Positions 1-8,240 of a DNA stretch of 64,000 nt are shown here, one piece after another. Made by a program: the position numbers and the translations under genes. Below the pieces are notes generated by a model. It was given only the letters and a program-made list of their open reading frames with translations, did not search any database and had not been told where the DNA came from. Every line of letters begins with the position of its first letter. Within the stretch, counting starts at the first letter, position 1. Origin of the DNA: an uncultured Polaribacter sp. (lineage in GTDB: Bacteria > Bacteroidota > Bacteroidia > Flavobacteriales > Flavobacteriaceae); assembly GCF_947503855.1 (NCBI RefSeq), contig NZ_CANNFF010000003.1, positions 62,001 through 126,000 on the forward strand. The letters run 5' to 3'.

Positions 1-21
1 TCTGATAAATGTGTCTGTAAA

Positions 22-1260
22 TTATTTATTCTTTTCTTCAATCCATTTACTCATGTATTTGGTTGCTTGCAAAGTTTGATGTTGTAAAACAGACCCCATA
101 AAATTACAAATTCTATGTGTTTCTAAGTTTTGTTGAATTGTATCAATTTTATCGAAAAATAGTTTCCCATGTTTTTCTTTACCGTAAATGGTATTTATAA
201 TATCAATTCCGTTTTTTTGTGAAGTTTCCCAGATATTTTTATCTGTATATAGCTGAACTGCTTTGTTTGAAAATTCTGTAAAATTGTCCTCTATAAAGCC
301 ATTCCAAGGTAGATTGTTATGCATCCCTTCTGCACCTATTTTTGTAGTAACACTTGGTGTACCACAAAGCATTGCTTCTGTTAATTTACCTTTAATACCT
401 GCTCCAAAATTTAAAGGCGCTAAAACTACTTTTGCATTTTTTACTACTTGGTTTGCATCTTTTGCAAATCCTTTAATTAAAAAGCCTTCTTTTTGGTTGT
501 GCAAATCTTGTATTTGTTGATTTATATAAGCACCATAAATGTGTAACTCTGCATTAGGAATTTGTTTTTTAATACGAAACCAAACTTCTTTTTTTAAAGT
601 TAAAACAGCATTTACATTGGGTTTATGAAAAAAGTTTCCTATAAATATAAAGTGCTGTCTATCACCAAAGTTTTTCCATTTTTCTTGTTGATATTTGCTA
701 ATCTCATCAAACAAAAAGGGTAAATACATTACAATAGCTTCATCAATTTTAAAGAGATTTTTTAATAAATCCATTTCGAAAGTCGAAATTATTAAAGACA
801 AATCGCATCGTAAAATAGACGCGATTTCTCTTTTGGTAATATCTTGTTTCAACAACTCATCTGTAGTAAAATTAATTTTATTCTTTACACAAAGCTCTCT
901 TGTTTTTCGCAAACAATGTAAATCTTCTGTATCTAAAATTCTAAGTGCTTTAGGGCAGTATTCTGCAACTCGCCAACCAAATTGTTCTTCGGTCATAAAC
1001 CTATCAAACAATACAATATTAGGTTGCAATTCTTTTATAAAATCATCAAAAGAAGTATGATTCAATTGTATGGTAACCTCTTTAACACCCAAAGAAGTTA
1101 AGTCTATTGCTTTTTCACTTTTTAAAGAAGTAGCTGCAAAAATTATCTTATCAGCTCTTTTTAAAAATTGATGAATTAACTGCAACATTCGTTTTCCTGC
1201 TGCAGAAGAATTGGGCTCTACCCAAACTGTACCAATAATTAAAACAGTTTGTTTTTGCAC
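22..1260 (-). CDS. GT4-type glycosyltransferase
   Basis: A 412-residue protein with the two-Rossmann-fold look of GT-B glycosyltransferases. The C-terminal half has the nucleotide-sugar-binding pattern typical of family GT4, with GAGIKGKLTEAM followed by CGTPSVTT and GAEGM (about residues 290-320). It should transfer a sugar from a nucleotide donor in the cytoplasm to an unknown acceptor. The start is GTG, and it directly follows the TAG stop of the upstream haem-binding gene, so the two are probably co-transcribed and translationally coupled. There is no signal peptide or membrane segment. The family is clear; donor and acceptor cannot be told from sequence. Confidence 0.8.
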   Translation of the reverse strand: MQKQTVLIIGTVWVEPNSSAAGKRMLQLIHQFLKRADKIIFAATSLKSEKAIDLTSLGVKEVTIQLNHTSFDDFIKELQPNIVLFDRFMTEEQFGWRVAEYCPKALRILDTEDLHCLRKTRELCVKNKINFTTDELLKQDITKREIASILRCDLSLIISTFEMDLLKNLFKIDEAIVMYLPFLFDEISKYQQEKWKNFGDRQHFIFIGNFFHKPNVNAVLTLKKEVWFRIKKQIPNAELHIYGAYINQQIQDLHNQKEGFLIKGFAKDANQVVKNAKVVLAPLNFGAGIKGKLTEAMLCGTPSVTTKIGAEGMHNNLPWNGFIEDNFTEFSNKAVQLYTDKNIWETSQKNGIDIINTIYGKEKHGKLFFDKIDTIQQNLETHRICNFMGSVLQHQTLQATKYMSKWIEEKNK

Positions 1261-1734
1261 CTATTTAACAGACATTTGTTGCTTGTAATCTGCTTGTACT
1301 TTTTTACCCCAAGCTACAACAGTTGCAATTTGCTTTTCTGTTAAATTTGCTTCAGAGTGTGTCCAAGTATAAGAATTTAAAGGCATTTCTCCTTTTTCAA
1401 CTTCTTCATATAACTCGTCCATTTTATGTTCTTTTCTTTTTAAAGAATACTCACTCCATTTAGAAAAGTTTAAATGTTTTTTTCCATCTTTTACATGCTC
1501 ATCTAACCAATAATTTATAGGAGTAATTTTATCATACCAAGGATATCTTGTTTTTGCAGAATGGCAATCAAAACAAGTAGTTTCTAATATTTTTTTTACA
1601 TCTGCTGGCGGATTTGTTTCCACTAAAAATGTGTTTACAGTAGCAATATCTCCATCATTTTTTTCTGGACCAAAAAATTGAGCTATCAGTAAAACAACTA
1701 AAAGAAAAACGAGTATTTTTTTTATAATTTTCAT
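1261..1734 (-). CDS. Haem-binding domain protein (c-type CxxCH)
   Basis: A 157-residue protein with an N-terminal hydrophobic segment (residues 6-21) acting as signal anchor, followed by one c-type haem motif, Cys54-x-x-Cys57-His58 (CFDCH). The CFDCHSAKTRYPWY context is typical of the short Bacteroidetes Haem_bd family. It is expected to be an exported or membrane-tethered monohaem protein with an electron-transfer or haem-sensing role; the partner is unknown. It is divergent from lpdA across a 134-bp intergenic region and runs straight into the glycosyltransferase gene. Confidence 0.8.
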   Translation of the reverse strand: MKIIKKILVFLLVVLLIAQFFGPEKNDGDIATVNTFLVETNPPADVKKILETTCFDCHSAKTRYPWYDKITPINYWLDEHVKDGKKHLNFSKWSEYSLKRKEHKMDELYEEVEKGEMPLNSYTWTHSEANLTEKQIATVVAWGKKVQADYKQQMSVK

Positions 1735-1803
1735 TGGTAAATTTTAAGGATAATTTATACTGTAAAACTACTAAATTCTTACTTTATTCTGTGAAAATAT
1801 CCG

Positions 1804-1811
1804 TATTTTTG
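1804..1811 (+). promoter_or_regulatory. Candidate -7 promoter element for lpdA
   Basis: TATTTTTG fits the Bacteroidetes -7 consensus TAnnTTTG and lies 57 bp before the lpdA ATG at 1869. The -33 position about 20 bp upstream reads TTT instead of TTG, so the match is partial. Confidence 0.4.
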
Positions 1812-1868
1812 TCAACTATTATTAAAAAACGAACCAAAAGGTTACAGAATACGCAAAAAAAAGTACTC

Positions 1869-3269
1869 ATGAAATACGATATTATTGTAATTGGCTCAGG
1901 ACCTGGTGGATATATTTCTGCTGTTAGAGCATCACAATTAGGTAAAAAAGTAGCAATTATAGAAAAATACGCCACTCTTGGTGGAACCTGTTTAAATGTT
2001 GGTTGCATTCCATCTAAAGCATTATTAGACTCTTCGCATCATTATTACGATGCTATTCATCATTTTGAAGAACATGGTATTTCTGTAGAAAAACCGAGTT
2101 TTGATTTTGGTAAAATGGTAGAAAGAAAAGCCAAAGTTGTAGAAACTACAACAGGAGGAATCAAATATTTGATGGACAAAAATAACATCGATGTTTTTGA
2201 AGGTTTGGGTTCTTTTGAAGATAAAACGCATGTAAAAATCACTAAAAATGATGGTTCATCTAAAGTAATAGAAGGTACTAATATTATTATCGCAACAGGT
2301 TCTAAACCAGCAACTTTACCATTTATAGAAATTGATAAAGAACGTATTATTACATCAACAGAAGCTTTAAAATTACCCGAATTACCAAAACATTTAATTG
2401 TTATAGGTGGTGGTGTAATTGGTTTAGAGCTAGGCTCTGTGTACAAACGCCTAGGTGCAAATGTAACTGTGGTAGAGTATGCTCCAAAAATTACACCAAC
2501 TATGGATGCTGATGTTTCAAAGGAATTACAAAAAGTGTTAAAGAAACAAGGTATTAAATTCAACGTAAGCCACGGTGTTACAGCTGTAGAAAGAAAAGGT
2601 GACGAAATAATTGTAAAAGCAAACAATAAAAAAGGAGAAGAAGTAACTTTTACGGGAGATTATTGTTTAGTTGCTGTTGGTAGAAAAGCATATACCGAAG
2701 GTTTAGGTTTAGAAAAAGTAGGTGTAGAAGTTAATGAACGTGGTCAGATTTCTGTAAACAATCATTTACAAACCAACGTTTCTAATATTTACGCCATTGG
2801 CGATGTTGTTAAAGGTGCAATGTTAGCACACAAAGCTGAAGAAGAAGGCGTTGTTGTTGCAGAATATTTAGCTGGTGAAAAGCCACATATAGATTATAAC
2901 TTAATTCCTGGCATTGTTTACACTTGGCCAGAAGTTGCTGCAGTTGGTAAAACTGAAGACGAATTAAAAGAGTCAAAAATTGACTACAAATCTGGTAAAT
3001 TTTCGATGAGAGCTTTGGGTAGATCTCGTGCAAGTGGAGATATTGATGGTTTTGTAAAAGTTTTAGCAGATAAAAATACAGACGAAATTTTAGGAGTTCA
3101 TATGGTAGGTGCTAGAGTTGCAGATTTAATTATGGAAGCTGCTGTAGCTATGGAATATAGAGCCTCTGCAGAAGATTTGGCAAGAATTTGTCATGGACAT
3201 CCAACCTATTCTGAGGCTGTAAAAGAAGCTGCAAAAGCTGCTTGGGATGGCAAACCTTTAAATGCCTAA
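1869..3269 (+). CDS. lpdA: Dihydrolipoyl dehydrogenase (E3)
   Basis: A 466-residue FAD enzyme that reoxidises dihydrolipoamide with NAD+ in the pyruvate and 2-oxoglutarate dehydrogenase complexes. The N-terminus has the FAD-binding GSGPGG (residues 9-14) and the redox disulfide in GGTCLNVGCIPSK (Cys41, Cys46). A second Rossmann motif, GGGVIGLELGS, binds NAD, and the C-terminal HGHPTYSEA carries the catalytic His. The open frame extends 45 codons upstream, but the ATG at 1869 is chosen because MKYDIIVIGSGPGG is the normal family N-terminus and the upstream part overlaps the likely promoter. A strong terminator follows at 3292. Confidence 0.96.
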   Translation: MKYDIIVIGSGPGGYISAVRASQLGKKVAIIEKYATLGGTCLNVGCIPSKALLDSSHHYYDAIHHFEEHGISVEKPSFDFGKMVERKAKVVETTTGGIKYLMDKNNIDVFEGLGSFEDKTHVKITKNDGSSKVIEGTNIIIATGSKPATLPFIEIDKERIITSTEALKLPELPKHLIVIGGGVIGLELGSVYKRLGANVTVVEYAPKITPTMDADVSKELQKVLKKQGIKFNVSHGVTAVERKGDEIIVKANNKKGEEVTFTGDYCLVAVGRKAYTEGLGLEKVGVEVNERGQISVNNHLQTNVSNIYAIGDVVKGAMLAHKAEEEGVVVAEYLAGEKPHIDYNLIPGIVYTWPEVAAVGKTEDELKESKIDYKSGKFSMRALGRSRASGDIDGFVKVLADKNTDEILGVHMVGARVADLIMEAAVAMEYRASAEDLARICHGHPTYSEAVKEAAKAAWDGKPLNA

Positions 3270-3291
3270 AACGCATTTTTATAACTATTTT

Positions 3292-3320
3292 AAAAGCAAC
3301 CATTTTTTGGTTGCTTTTTG
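3292..3320 (+). terminator. Intrinsic terminator after lpdA
   Basis: An 11-bp stem (AAAAGCAACCA with TGGTTGCTTTT) with a short T loop is followed by further T residues, 23 bp after the lpdA stop. Confidence 0.8.
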
Positions 3321-3348
3321 TTTTGATAAAGTTTCTTACATTTAGCAA

Positions 3349-3808
3349 ATGAAAAAATTCCTATCTATTTTTTTTCTTTTATTCTTTTATACTTTACTTC
3401 AATGTCAAGAACATAAAAGCCCTAAAACACAAGCCTCTAAATTTTTAGAAAATTTTTATTATACCGTAAACTTTGGGGGTATTTTTTAACCTTTTACAAA
3501 TGATAATTTAATTGATGGCTACAAAACAGACACTTTTTCTAAAAATTATTTTTCTAGAAAAATTGGTTTTAATATTTACGCAAATTACGCTATAATTGGG
3601 CCTACATTACTTACTAAAAAAATCTAGATAATTTAAATACTGGGCCAAAAACAACGTTTCAAGACACCATAGGATTAGATATTTTCTTTGAAAAAAAAGA
3701 AGTTACAATGCAGAACTTAGAATTATGCATTATTTTAATGGAAATATTTTTCCGCAAAATTCTGGAGTTGCAGTTCCTATTCAATTCACACTCGGAAAAA
3801 CATTTTAA
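3349..3808 (+). pseudogene. Decayed lipid A deacylase-like outer-membrane gene
   Basis: From ATG 3349 a signal-peptide-like stretch is readable (MKKFLSIFFLLFFYTLLQC), then a stop about 45 codons in. Further coding-like pieces continue in shifted frames to 3808. The last piece reads AELRIMHYFNGNIFPQNSG and ends in FTLGKTF, the aromatic terminus typical of outer-membrane beta-barrels and reminiscent of PagL-type acyloxyacyl hydrolases. At least one stop and two frame changes break it. The family guess rests on this C-terminal piece only; the decay itself is clear. Confidence 0.55.
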
Positions 3809-3864
3809 TCTACTTTAAAAATATTGTTTTGTAACCAATAAGATTTGTATTTTTACCCATTACT

Positions 3865-5175
3865 ATGCAAAGAACTAACCGTACTTTTTCTGTTGATAAT
3901 ATTGCTGATTTTAAAGAACATTTATTAATTTGGTCTCAACAATTTGATACTGCTCTTTGGCTAGATGCTAATAATTATCACCAACAATACAGCAACTTTG
4001 ATGCTGCTTTAGCAGTAGAAGAATTTACCGCAATAAAAACCGACTATGACAATGCTTTTGATAAATTAAAGGAATACCAAAGCATGACCAATGACTATAT
4101 TTTTGGCTATATTTCTTATGATGTAAAAAATGATATAGAACAAATTTCATCTAAAAATTTTGACGGTTTAGACTTTTCAGACTTGTATTTTTTTCAACCT
4201 CAAAAACTAATTTTTATTCGTGGTAATAACATAGAATTTAAGTATTTGAATATGGTTGATAATGAGATTGAAACTGATTTTGAAGAAATTAAAAATCTTG
4301 GTTTCAACTGTGTTCAACAAGATAATATCGTAAACTCAGATATCAAAATAAAACTTAGAATTCATAAAGATCAATACCATAAAAAGATACATAAAATATT
4401 AGACCACATACAAAAAGGAGATATTTATGAAGCTAATTTTTGTCAGGAGTTTTATGCTGAAAACGCCACTATAAATCCTGTAGAAACTTATCAACAACTT
4501 AATAATATTGCGGCACCTCCATTTGCTTGTTTTCTAAAATTGGAGCATCAATACGCATTGTGCTCATCACCTGAAAGATATATTAAAAAAGAAGGAACCA
4601 AAGTAATTTCTCAACCTATAAAAGGCACTGCAAAAAGGTTAATTAGTAAAGTTGATGATGAGAAAATTGCATCAGATTTACAAAAAGACGAAAAAGAGCG
4701 TGCAGAAAATGTAATGATTGTAGATTTGGTAAGAAATGATTTGTCTAAAACTGCAAAAATGGGAACTGTAAAAGTAGAAGAATTGTGCAAAGTGTATCCT
4801 TTTAAACAAGTGCATCAAATGATATCTACAGTAGTTTCTCAAGTGGAAGGAAACATACATCCTGTAGAAATTATTAGAAGTACGTTTCCAATGGGAAGTA
4901 TGACAGGTGCACCCAAAGTTTCTGCCATGAATATTATAGAAAACCTAGAAGAAACCAAACGTGGCTTGTATTCTGGTACAATTGGTTATTTTACTCCAAA
5001 GGGAGATTTCGATTTTAATGTTGTGATAAGAAGCATTTTATATAACGAAGAAGAAAAGTATATTTCTTATTCTGTGGGAAGTGCTATTACCATAAAATCA
5101 TCAGCAGAAAAAGAATATGAAGAGTGTTTGTTAAAAGCAAAAGCTATGAAACATGTGTTGTCAAATTCTAAATAA
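3865..5175 (+). CDS. pabB: Aminodeoxychorismate synthase component I
   Basis: A 436-residue chorismate-binding enzyme that, with a glutamine amidotransferase subunit, aminates chorismate to 4-amino-4-deoxychorismate for folate synthesis. The C-terminal chorismate-binding domain (about residues 165-432) shows PIKGTAKR, DLVRNDLSK and GSMTGAPKVSAM, the conserved active-site blocks. The N-terminal domain is short and divergent. PabB is preferred over TrpE because no trp genes are nearby and the N-terminal domain lacks the usual TrpE tryptophan-binding pattern, but an anthranilate synthase assignment cannot be fully excluded. It is followed 5 bp later by a small conserved-looking gene. Confidence 0.83.
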   Translation: MQRTNRTFSVDNIADFKEHLLIWSQQFDTALWLDANNYHQQYSNFDAALAVEEFTAIKTDYDNAFDKLKEYQSMTNDYIFGYISYDVKNDIEQISSKNFDGLDFSDLYFFQPQKLIFIRGNNIEFKYLNMVDNEIETDFEEIKNLGFNCVQQDNIVNSDIKIKLRIHKDQYHKKIHKILDHIQKGDIYEANFCQEFYAENATINPVETYQQLNNIAAPPFACFLKLEHQYALCSSPERYIKKEGTKVISQPIKGTAKRLISKVDDEKIASDLQKDEKERAENVMIVDLVRNDLSKTAKMGTVKVEELCKVYPFKQVHQMISTVVSQVEGNIHPVEIIRSTFPMGSMTGAPKVSAMNIIENLEETKRGLYSGTIGYFTPKGDFDFNVVIRSILYNEEEKYISYSVGSAITIKSSAEKEYEECLLKAKAMKHVLSNSK

Positions 5176-5180
5176 ATTCT

Positions 5181-5423
5181 ATGATACCCAAGAAAGAAGA
5201 GCTATTCCAAAAAACTTTAGAAAGTTTAGAAGAAAAACCCAATGAGCAAAATATGTTTAATGCTTTTTTAAAAATATATCCAACTGAATGGAAACAACTA
5301 AAAATTGCGTTTTCTAAATTTAACAGAAGTAAACAATTTGGTAAAACAATTCCTTTACCAAAACCAGAAATGTCTTTAAGAAAAGAAATAAGAATTTGGT
5401 TAAATAAGAAAAGTCAAAAATAG
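5181..5423 (+). CDS. Small hypothetical protein
   Basis: An 80-residue, lysine-rich, probably cytoplasmic protein that I do not recognise. It has no signal peptide or membrane segment; secondary structure looks mostly helical. It starts 5 bp after the pabB stop, so it is likely the second gene of that operon. Codon use matches its neighbours, which argues that it is real. Confidence 0.65.
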   Translation: MIPKKEELFQKTLESLEEKPNEQNMFNAFLKIYPTEWKQLKIAFSKFNRSKQFGKTIPLPKPEMSLRKEIRIWLNKKSQK

Positions 5424-5453
5424 ACCTCACAGGTTTTAAAAACCTATGAAATC
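5424..5453. repeat. Short dispersed palindrome (copy 1)
   Basis: An imperfect inverted repeat around CACAGGTTTTAAAAACCTATGA in the pabB-tilS gap. A near-identical, perfectly palindromic copy lies at 45319-45343. It probably belongs to a short palindromic repeat family dispersed between genes in flavobacteria. Confidence 0.6.
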
Positions 5454-5508
5454 CTGCTAAATACAAACTATAATAATTTCTAAATTATTCAGTACTTTTG
5501 AGCAACAG

Positions 5509-6807
5509 ATGCAAGAAAAACTTAAAAATCATATTGCTAAAAATCTTCCTTTTTTAAAGGATAAAAAACTATTAATTGCTATTTCTGGCGGCGTAGATTC
5601 TGTAGTATTAACACACCTTTTAACTCGTTTAAATTTCAATATTTCTTTAGCACATTGTAACTTTCACTTACGTGAAGAAGAAAGCGATTTAGACGAAAAA
5701 TTTGTAATTGATTTAGGTGAAAAACTAAAACTAAAAACACGAACCATTCATTTTACTATAGAACCCATTGGCTCTATACAATTAGCAGCAAGAGAGTTGC
5801 GTTATCAATGGTTTCAAGAATTAATTGATAAAGACCAGTTTGATTTTGTATTAACAGCACATCATGCAGATGATAATTTAGAAACCTTTTTAATTAACTT
5901 AACAAGAGGCTCTGGTTTAGAGGGTTTTACAGGAATACCTGTAGTGAACGGTAATTTTGTACGCCCGTTATTACCTTTTTCTAGAGAAGAAATCATCGCA
6001 TTTGCGAAAGAAAATAAAATTTCTTGGAGAGAAGACAAAAGCAATGCTGCTACCAAATATGTTCGTAATAAAATTAGACATAAAATTGCGCCAGTTTTAA
6101 AGGAAATAAACCCTTATTTATTAGACAGTTTTTCTAAAACATTAGAAAACCTAAAAGAAAGTCAACAAATTATTGAAGATAAAATTACTGAGGTTTCTAA
6201 AGAAATCATTAGCAAAAAAAATGGGCTTTTACATATAAATGTTTCAAAAATCCAAAAGTTATCTAACCCAAAAGCTTATTTGTATCAACTTTTAAAACAC
6301 TACAATTTTACAGAGTGGAATGATGTGTACCATTTACTTGCTGCACAATCTGGTAAACAAATTTTTTCTAAAACTCATGTTTTATTAAAAGACAGAAGTC
6401 AATTGATTTTATCTGAAAGAGATTTTTCGTTTATATCAAAATCAATATTTAAAATTGAAGAAAATCAATCTGAAATTTCAAAACCCATTCACATGATTTT
6501 TGAGGAAAATATTGAAAAATTAACAGATACTAAAAACAGCATTTTTGTTGATAAAACAAAACTAAAATTCCCTTTAATTGTAAGAAAGTGGCAAAATGGC
6601 GACTATTTTTACCCATCTGGAATGGAAGGAAAAAAGAAATTAAGTAAATATTTTAAGGACGAAAAATTATCACTCATAGAAAAACAACAAATTTGGTTGC
6701 TCTGCAACAATAATAACGACATTATTTGGGTTATCAGTAAAAGACAAGACAATCGTTTTTTAAGCAAAAGCCAGGAGACTAGTTTAAAAATTATGCTAAA
6801 CAAGTAA
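5509..6807 (+). CDS. tilS: tRNA(Ile)-lysidine synthase
   Basis: A 432-residue N-type ATP pyrophosphatase that converts the wobble cytidine of the CAU anticodon of tRNA-Ile to lysidine, so that AUA is read as isoleucine. The PP-loop SGGVDS is at residues 26-31, followed by the family blocks AHCNFHLRE and HHADDNLETFL. The C-terminal part (about 340-432) matches the TilS substrate-binding domain, with FPLIVRKWQNGDYF. The length is normal. The next gene starts 40 bp downstream on the same strand. Confidence 0.94.
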   Translation: MQEKLKNHIAKNLPFLKDKKLLIAISGGVDSVVLTHLLTRLNFNISLAHCNFHLREEESDLDEKFVIDLGEKLKLKTRTIHFTIEPIGSIQLAARELRYQWFQELIDKDQFDFVLTAHHADDNLETFLINLTRGSGLEGFTGIPVVNGNFVRPLLPFSREEIIAFAKENKISWREDKSNAATKYVRNKIRHKIAPVLKEINPYLLDSFSKTLENLKESQQIIEDKITEVSKEIISKKNGLLHINVSKIQKLSNPKAYLYQLLKHYNFTEWNDVYHLLAAQSGKQIFSKTHVLLKDRSQLILSERDFSFISKSIFKIEENQSEISKPIHMIFEENIEKLTDTKNSIFVDKTKLKFPLIVRKWQNGDYFYPSGMEGKKKLSKYFKDEKLSLIEKQQIWLLCNNNNDIIWVISKRQDNRFLSKSQETSLKIMLNK

Positions 6808-6847
6808 GATTTTGTACCTTCCAAAAATGAATCAACATTACTAATTT

Positions 6848-8227
6848 ATGAAAAAAATATGCCTTTTGGTAGCAATCGTAGCAATGATTTCTTGCCAACA
6901 AGAAAAACCGATAAACTATGCAATTATTTCTGGTAAAATAGAAAATGTAAAAACAAAAAAACTAACCCTATTTAGCCAATATGATACAAGTAAAAAAGTT
7001 GATATTTCTTTAGCTGAAGATGGTACTTTTGTAGATACTTTAAAAATGGATAGCAATTTTTTTGTTTTAAGGCAAGACAATAATTTAATTGAACTTTATG
7101 CGCCAAATGGCAGTAAATCAAATATTAGCTATAATGCCACTAAAAAAGATTCTACTTTACAAATTACAGGAAGCCTAAGTGCTATTAACAACTATTTACT
7201 TGCAAAAGGAAAACTTTCTAAAGAGTTAATAGGAGATCAAAAAGAAATGTTTTTAAAAGATGAAGCTGCGTTTAAAGAACATATTTTAAAAATAAAAACG
7301 GCAGAAGAAGATTTACTTTTTAAAACAGATGGCATTTCAGAAGATTTTTCTAATATGGAGAAAAACAGTATAAATTATGAATATTTAGCTACGCTGAACA
7401 ATTATAAAACTTACCATGGTTACTATTCAAAAAATAGAGCTTTTGAACCATCAGAAAATTTTCTTGATGATTTAAAAGGTTTGGTCTTAGAAAATGAAAA
7501 AGATTTTTTAAACTCTAAATTTTATAGAGATATTGTAAGTTCTAAATTAAGAGATAAAACAAGTGATTTGGTTAAACAAGACTCAACAATTTCTAGAGAT
7601 ATTACCTATTTAAAAGTGGTATCAGAATTAAATAATCAAAAAATAAAAAACAAATTATTGTATGATGATGCTAGATATGGCATTACCTACACAGATAATT
7701 TAGAAGAATATTACAAATTATTTTCTAAAAACTCTACAGATGAAGAAAATAACACAAAAATTGCTGCAGATTATAAGAAACTAAAATCTTTGGCAAAGGG
7801 AAGTCCTTCTCCAAAATTTACAGACTACGAAAACAATGCAGGTGGTAAAATGTCTTTAGAAGATTTAAAAGGAAGCTATGTTTATATAGATGTTTGGGCA
7901 ACTTGGTGTGGTCCTTGTATTGCAGAAATACCATCTTTAAAGAAAGTAGAAAAAGAATTCCATAATAAAAACATAAAATTTGTAAGTGTTTCTATTGACA
8001 CAAAAGATGCTTATAATAAGTGGAAAAAAATGATTGTAGATAGAGAGTTGGGTGGAATCCAATTATTAGCAGAAAATGCTTGGAAATCTCAATTTGTACA
8101 AGATTATATGATTAAGGGAATTCCGCGCTTTATTTTGTTAGATGCAGAAGGTAAAATTATTAGCGCCAATGCACCAAGACCATCAAACAAAAAATTAGTA
8201 GAAACTTTAAATAGTTTAAACCTTTAA
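6848..8227 (+). CDS. TlpA-like thioredoxin-fold lipoprotein (DUF4369)
   Basis: A 459-residue lipoprotein. The N-terminus MKKICLLVAIVAMISCQQ has a lipobox ending at Cys16. A beta-rich DUF4369-type domain follows (about 25-115), then a helical linker, then a C-terminal AhpC/TlpA thioredoxin domain with the active site W-Cys354-G-P-Cys357. It should be a periplasmic or outer-membrane-facing thiol-disulfide oxidoreductase. The gene is 13 bp upstream of dsbD, which exports reducing power, so DsbD is the likely reductant. Confidence 0.88.
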   Translation: MKKICLLVAIVAMISCQQEKPINYAIISGKIENVKTKKLTLFSQYDTSKKVDISLAEDGTFVDTLKMDSNFFVLRQDNNLIELYAPNGSKSNISYNATKKDSTLQITGSLSAINNYLLAKGKLSKELIGDQKEMFLKDEAAFKEHILKIKTAEEDLLFKTDGISEDFSNMEKNSINYEYLATLNNYKTYHGYYSKNRAFEPSENFLDDLKGLVLENEKDFLNSKFYRDIVSSKLRDKTSDLVKQDSTISRDITYLKVVSELNNQKIKNKLLYDDARYGITYTDNLEEYYKLFSKNSTDEENNTKIAADYKKLKSLAKGSPSPKFTDYENNAGGKMSLEDLKGSYVYIDVWATWCGPCIAEIPSLKKVEKEFHNKNIKFVSVSIDTKDAYNKWKKMIVDRELGGIQLLAENAWKSQFVQDYMIKGIPRFILLDAEGKIISANAPRPSNKKLVETLNSLNL

Positions 8228-8240
8228 TGCATAGCAAATT

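Noticed and set aside
1734..1868. Longer N-terminus for lpdA
   Set aside because: The extra 45 codons cover the likely promoter and do not match the family; MKYDIIVIGSGPGG is the normal start.
2060..2626. A 188-codon open frame antisense to lpdA (and similar frames at 9122 and 8621)
   Set aside because: These lie opposite well-supported genes and have no family signature; AT-rich coding DNA gives such shadows often.
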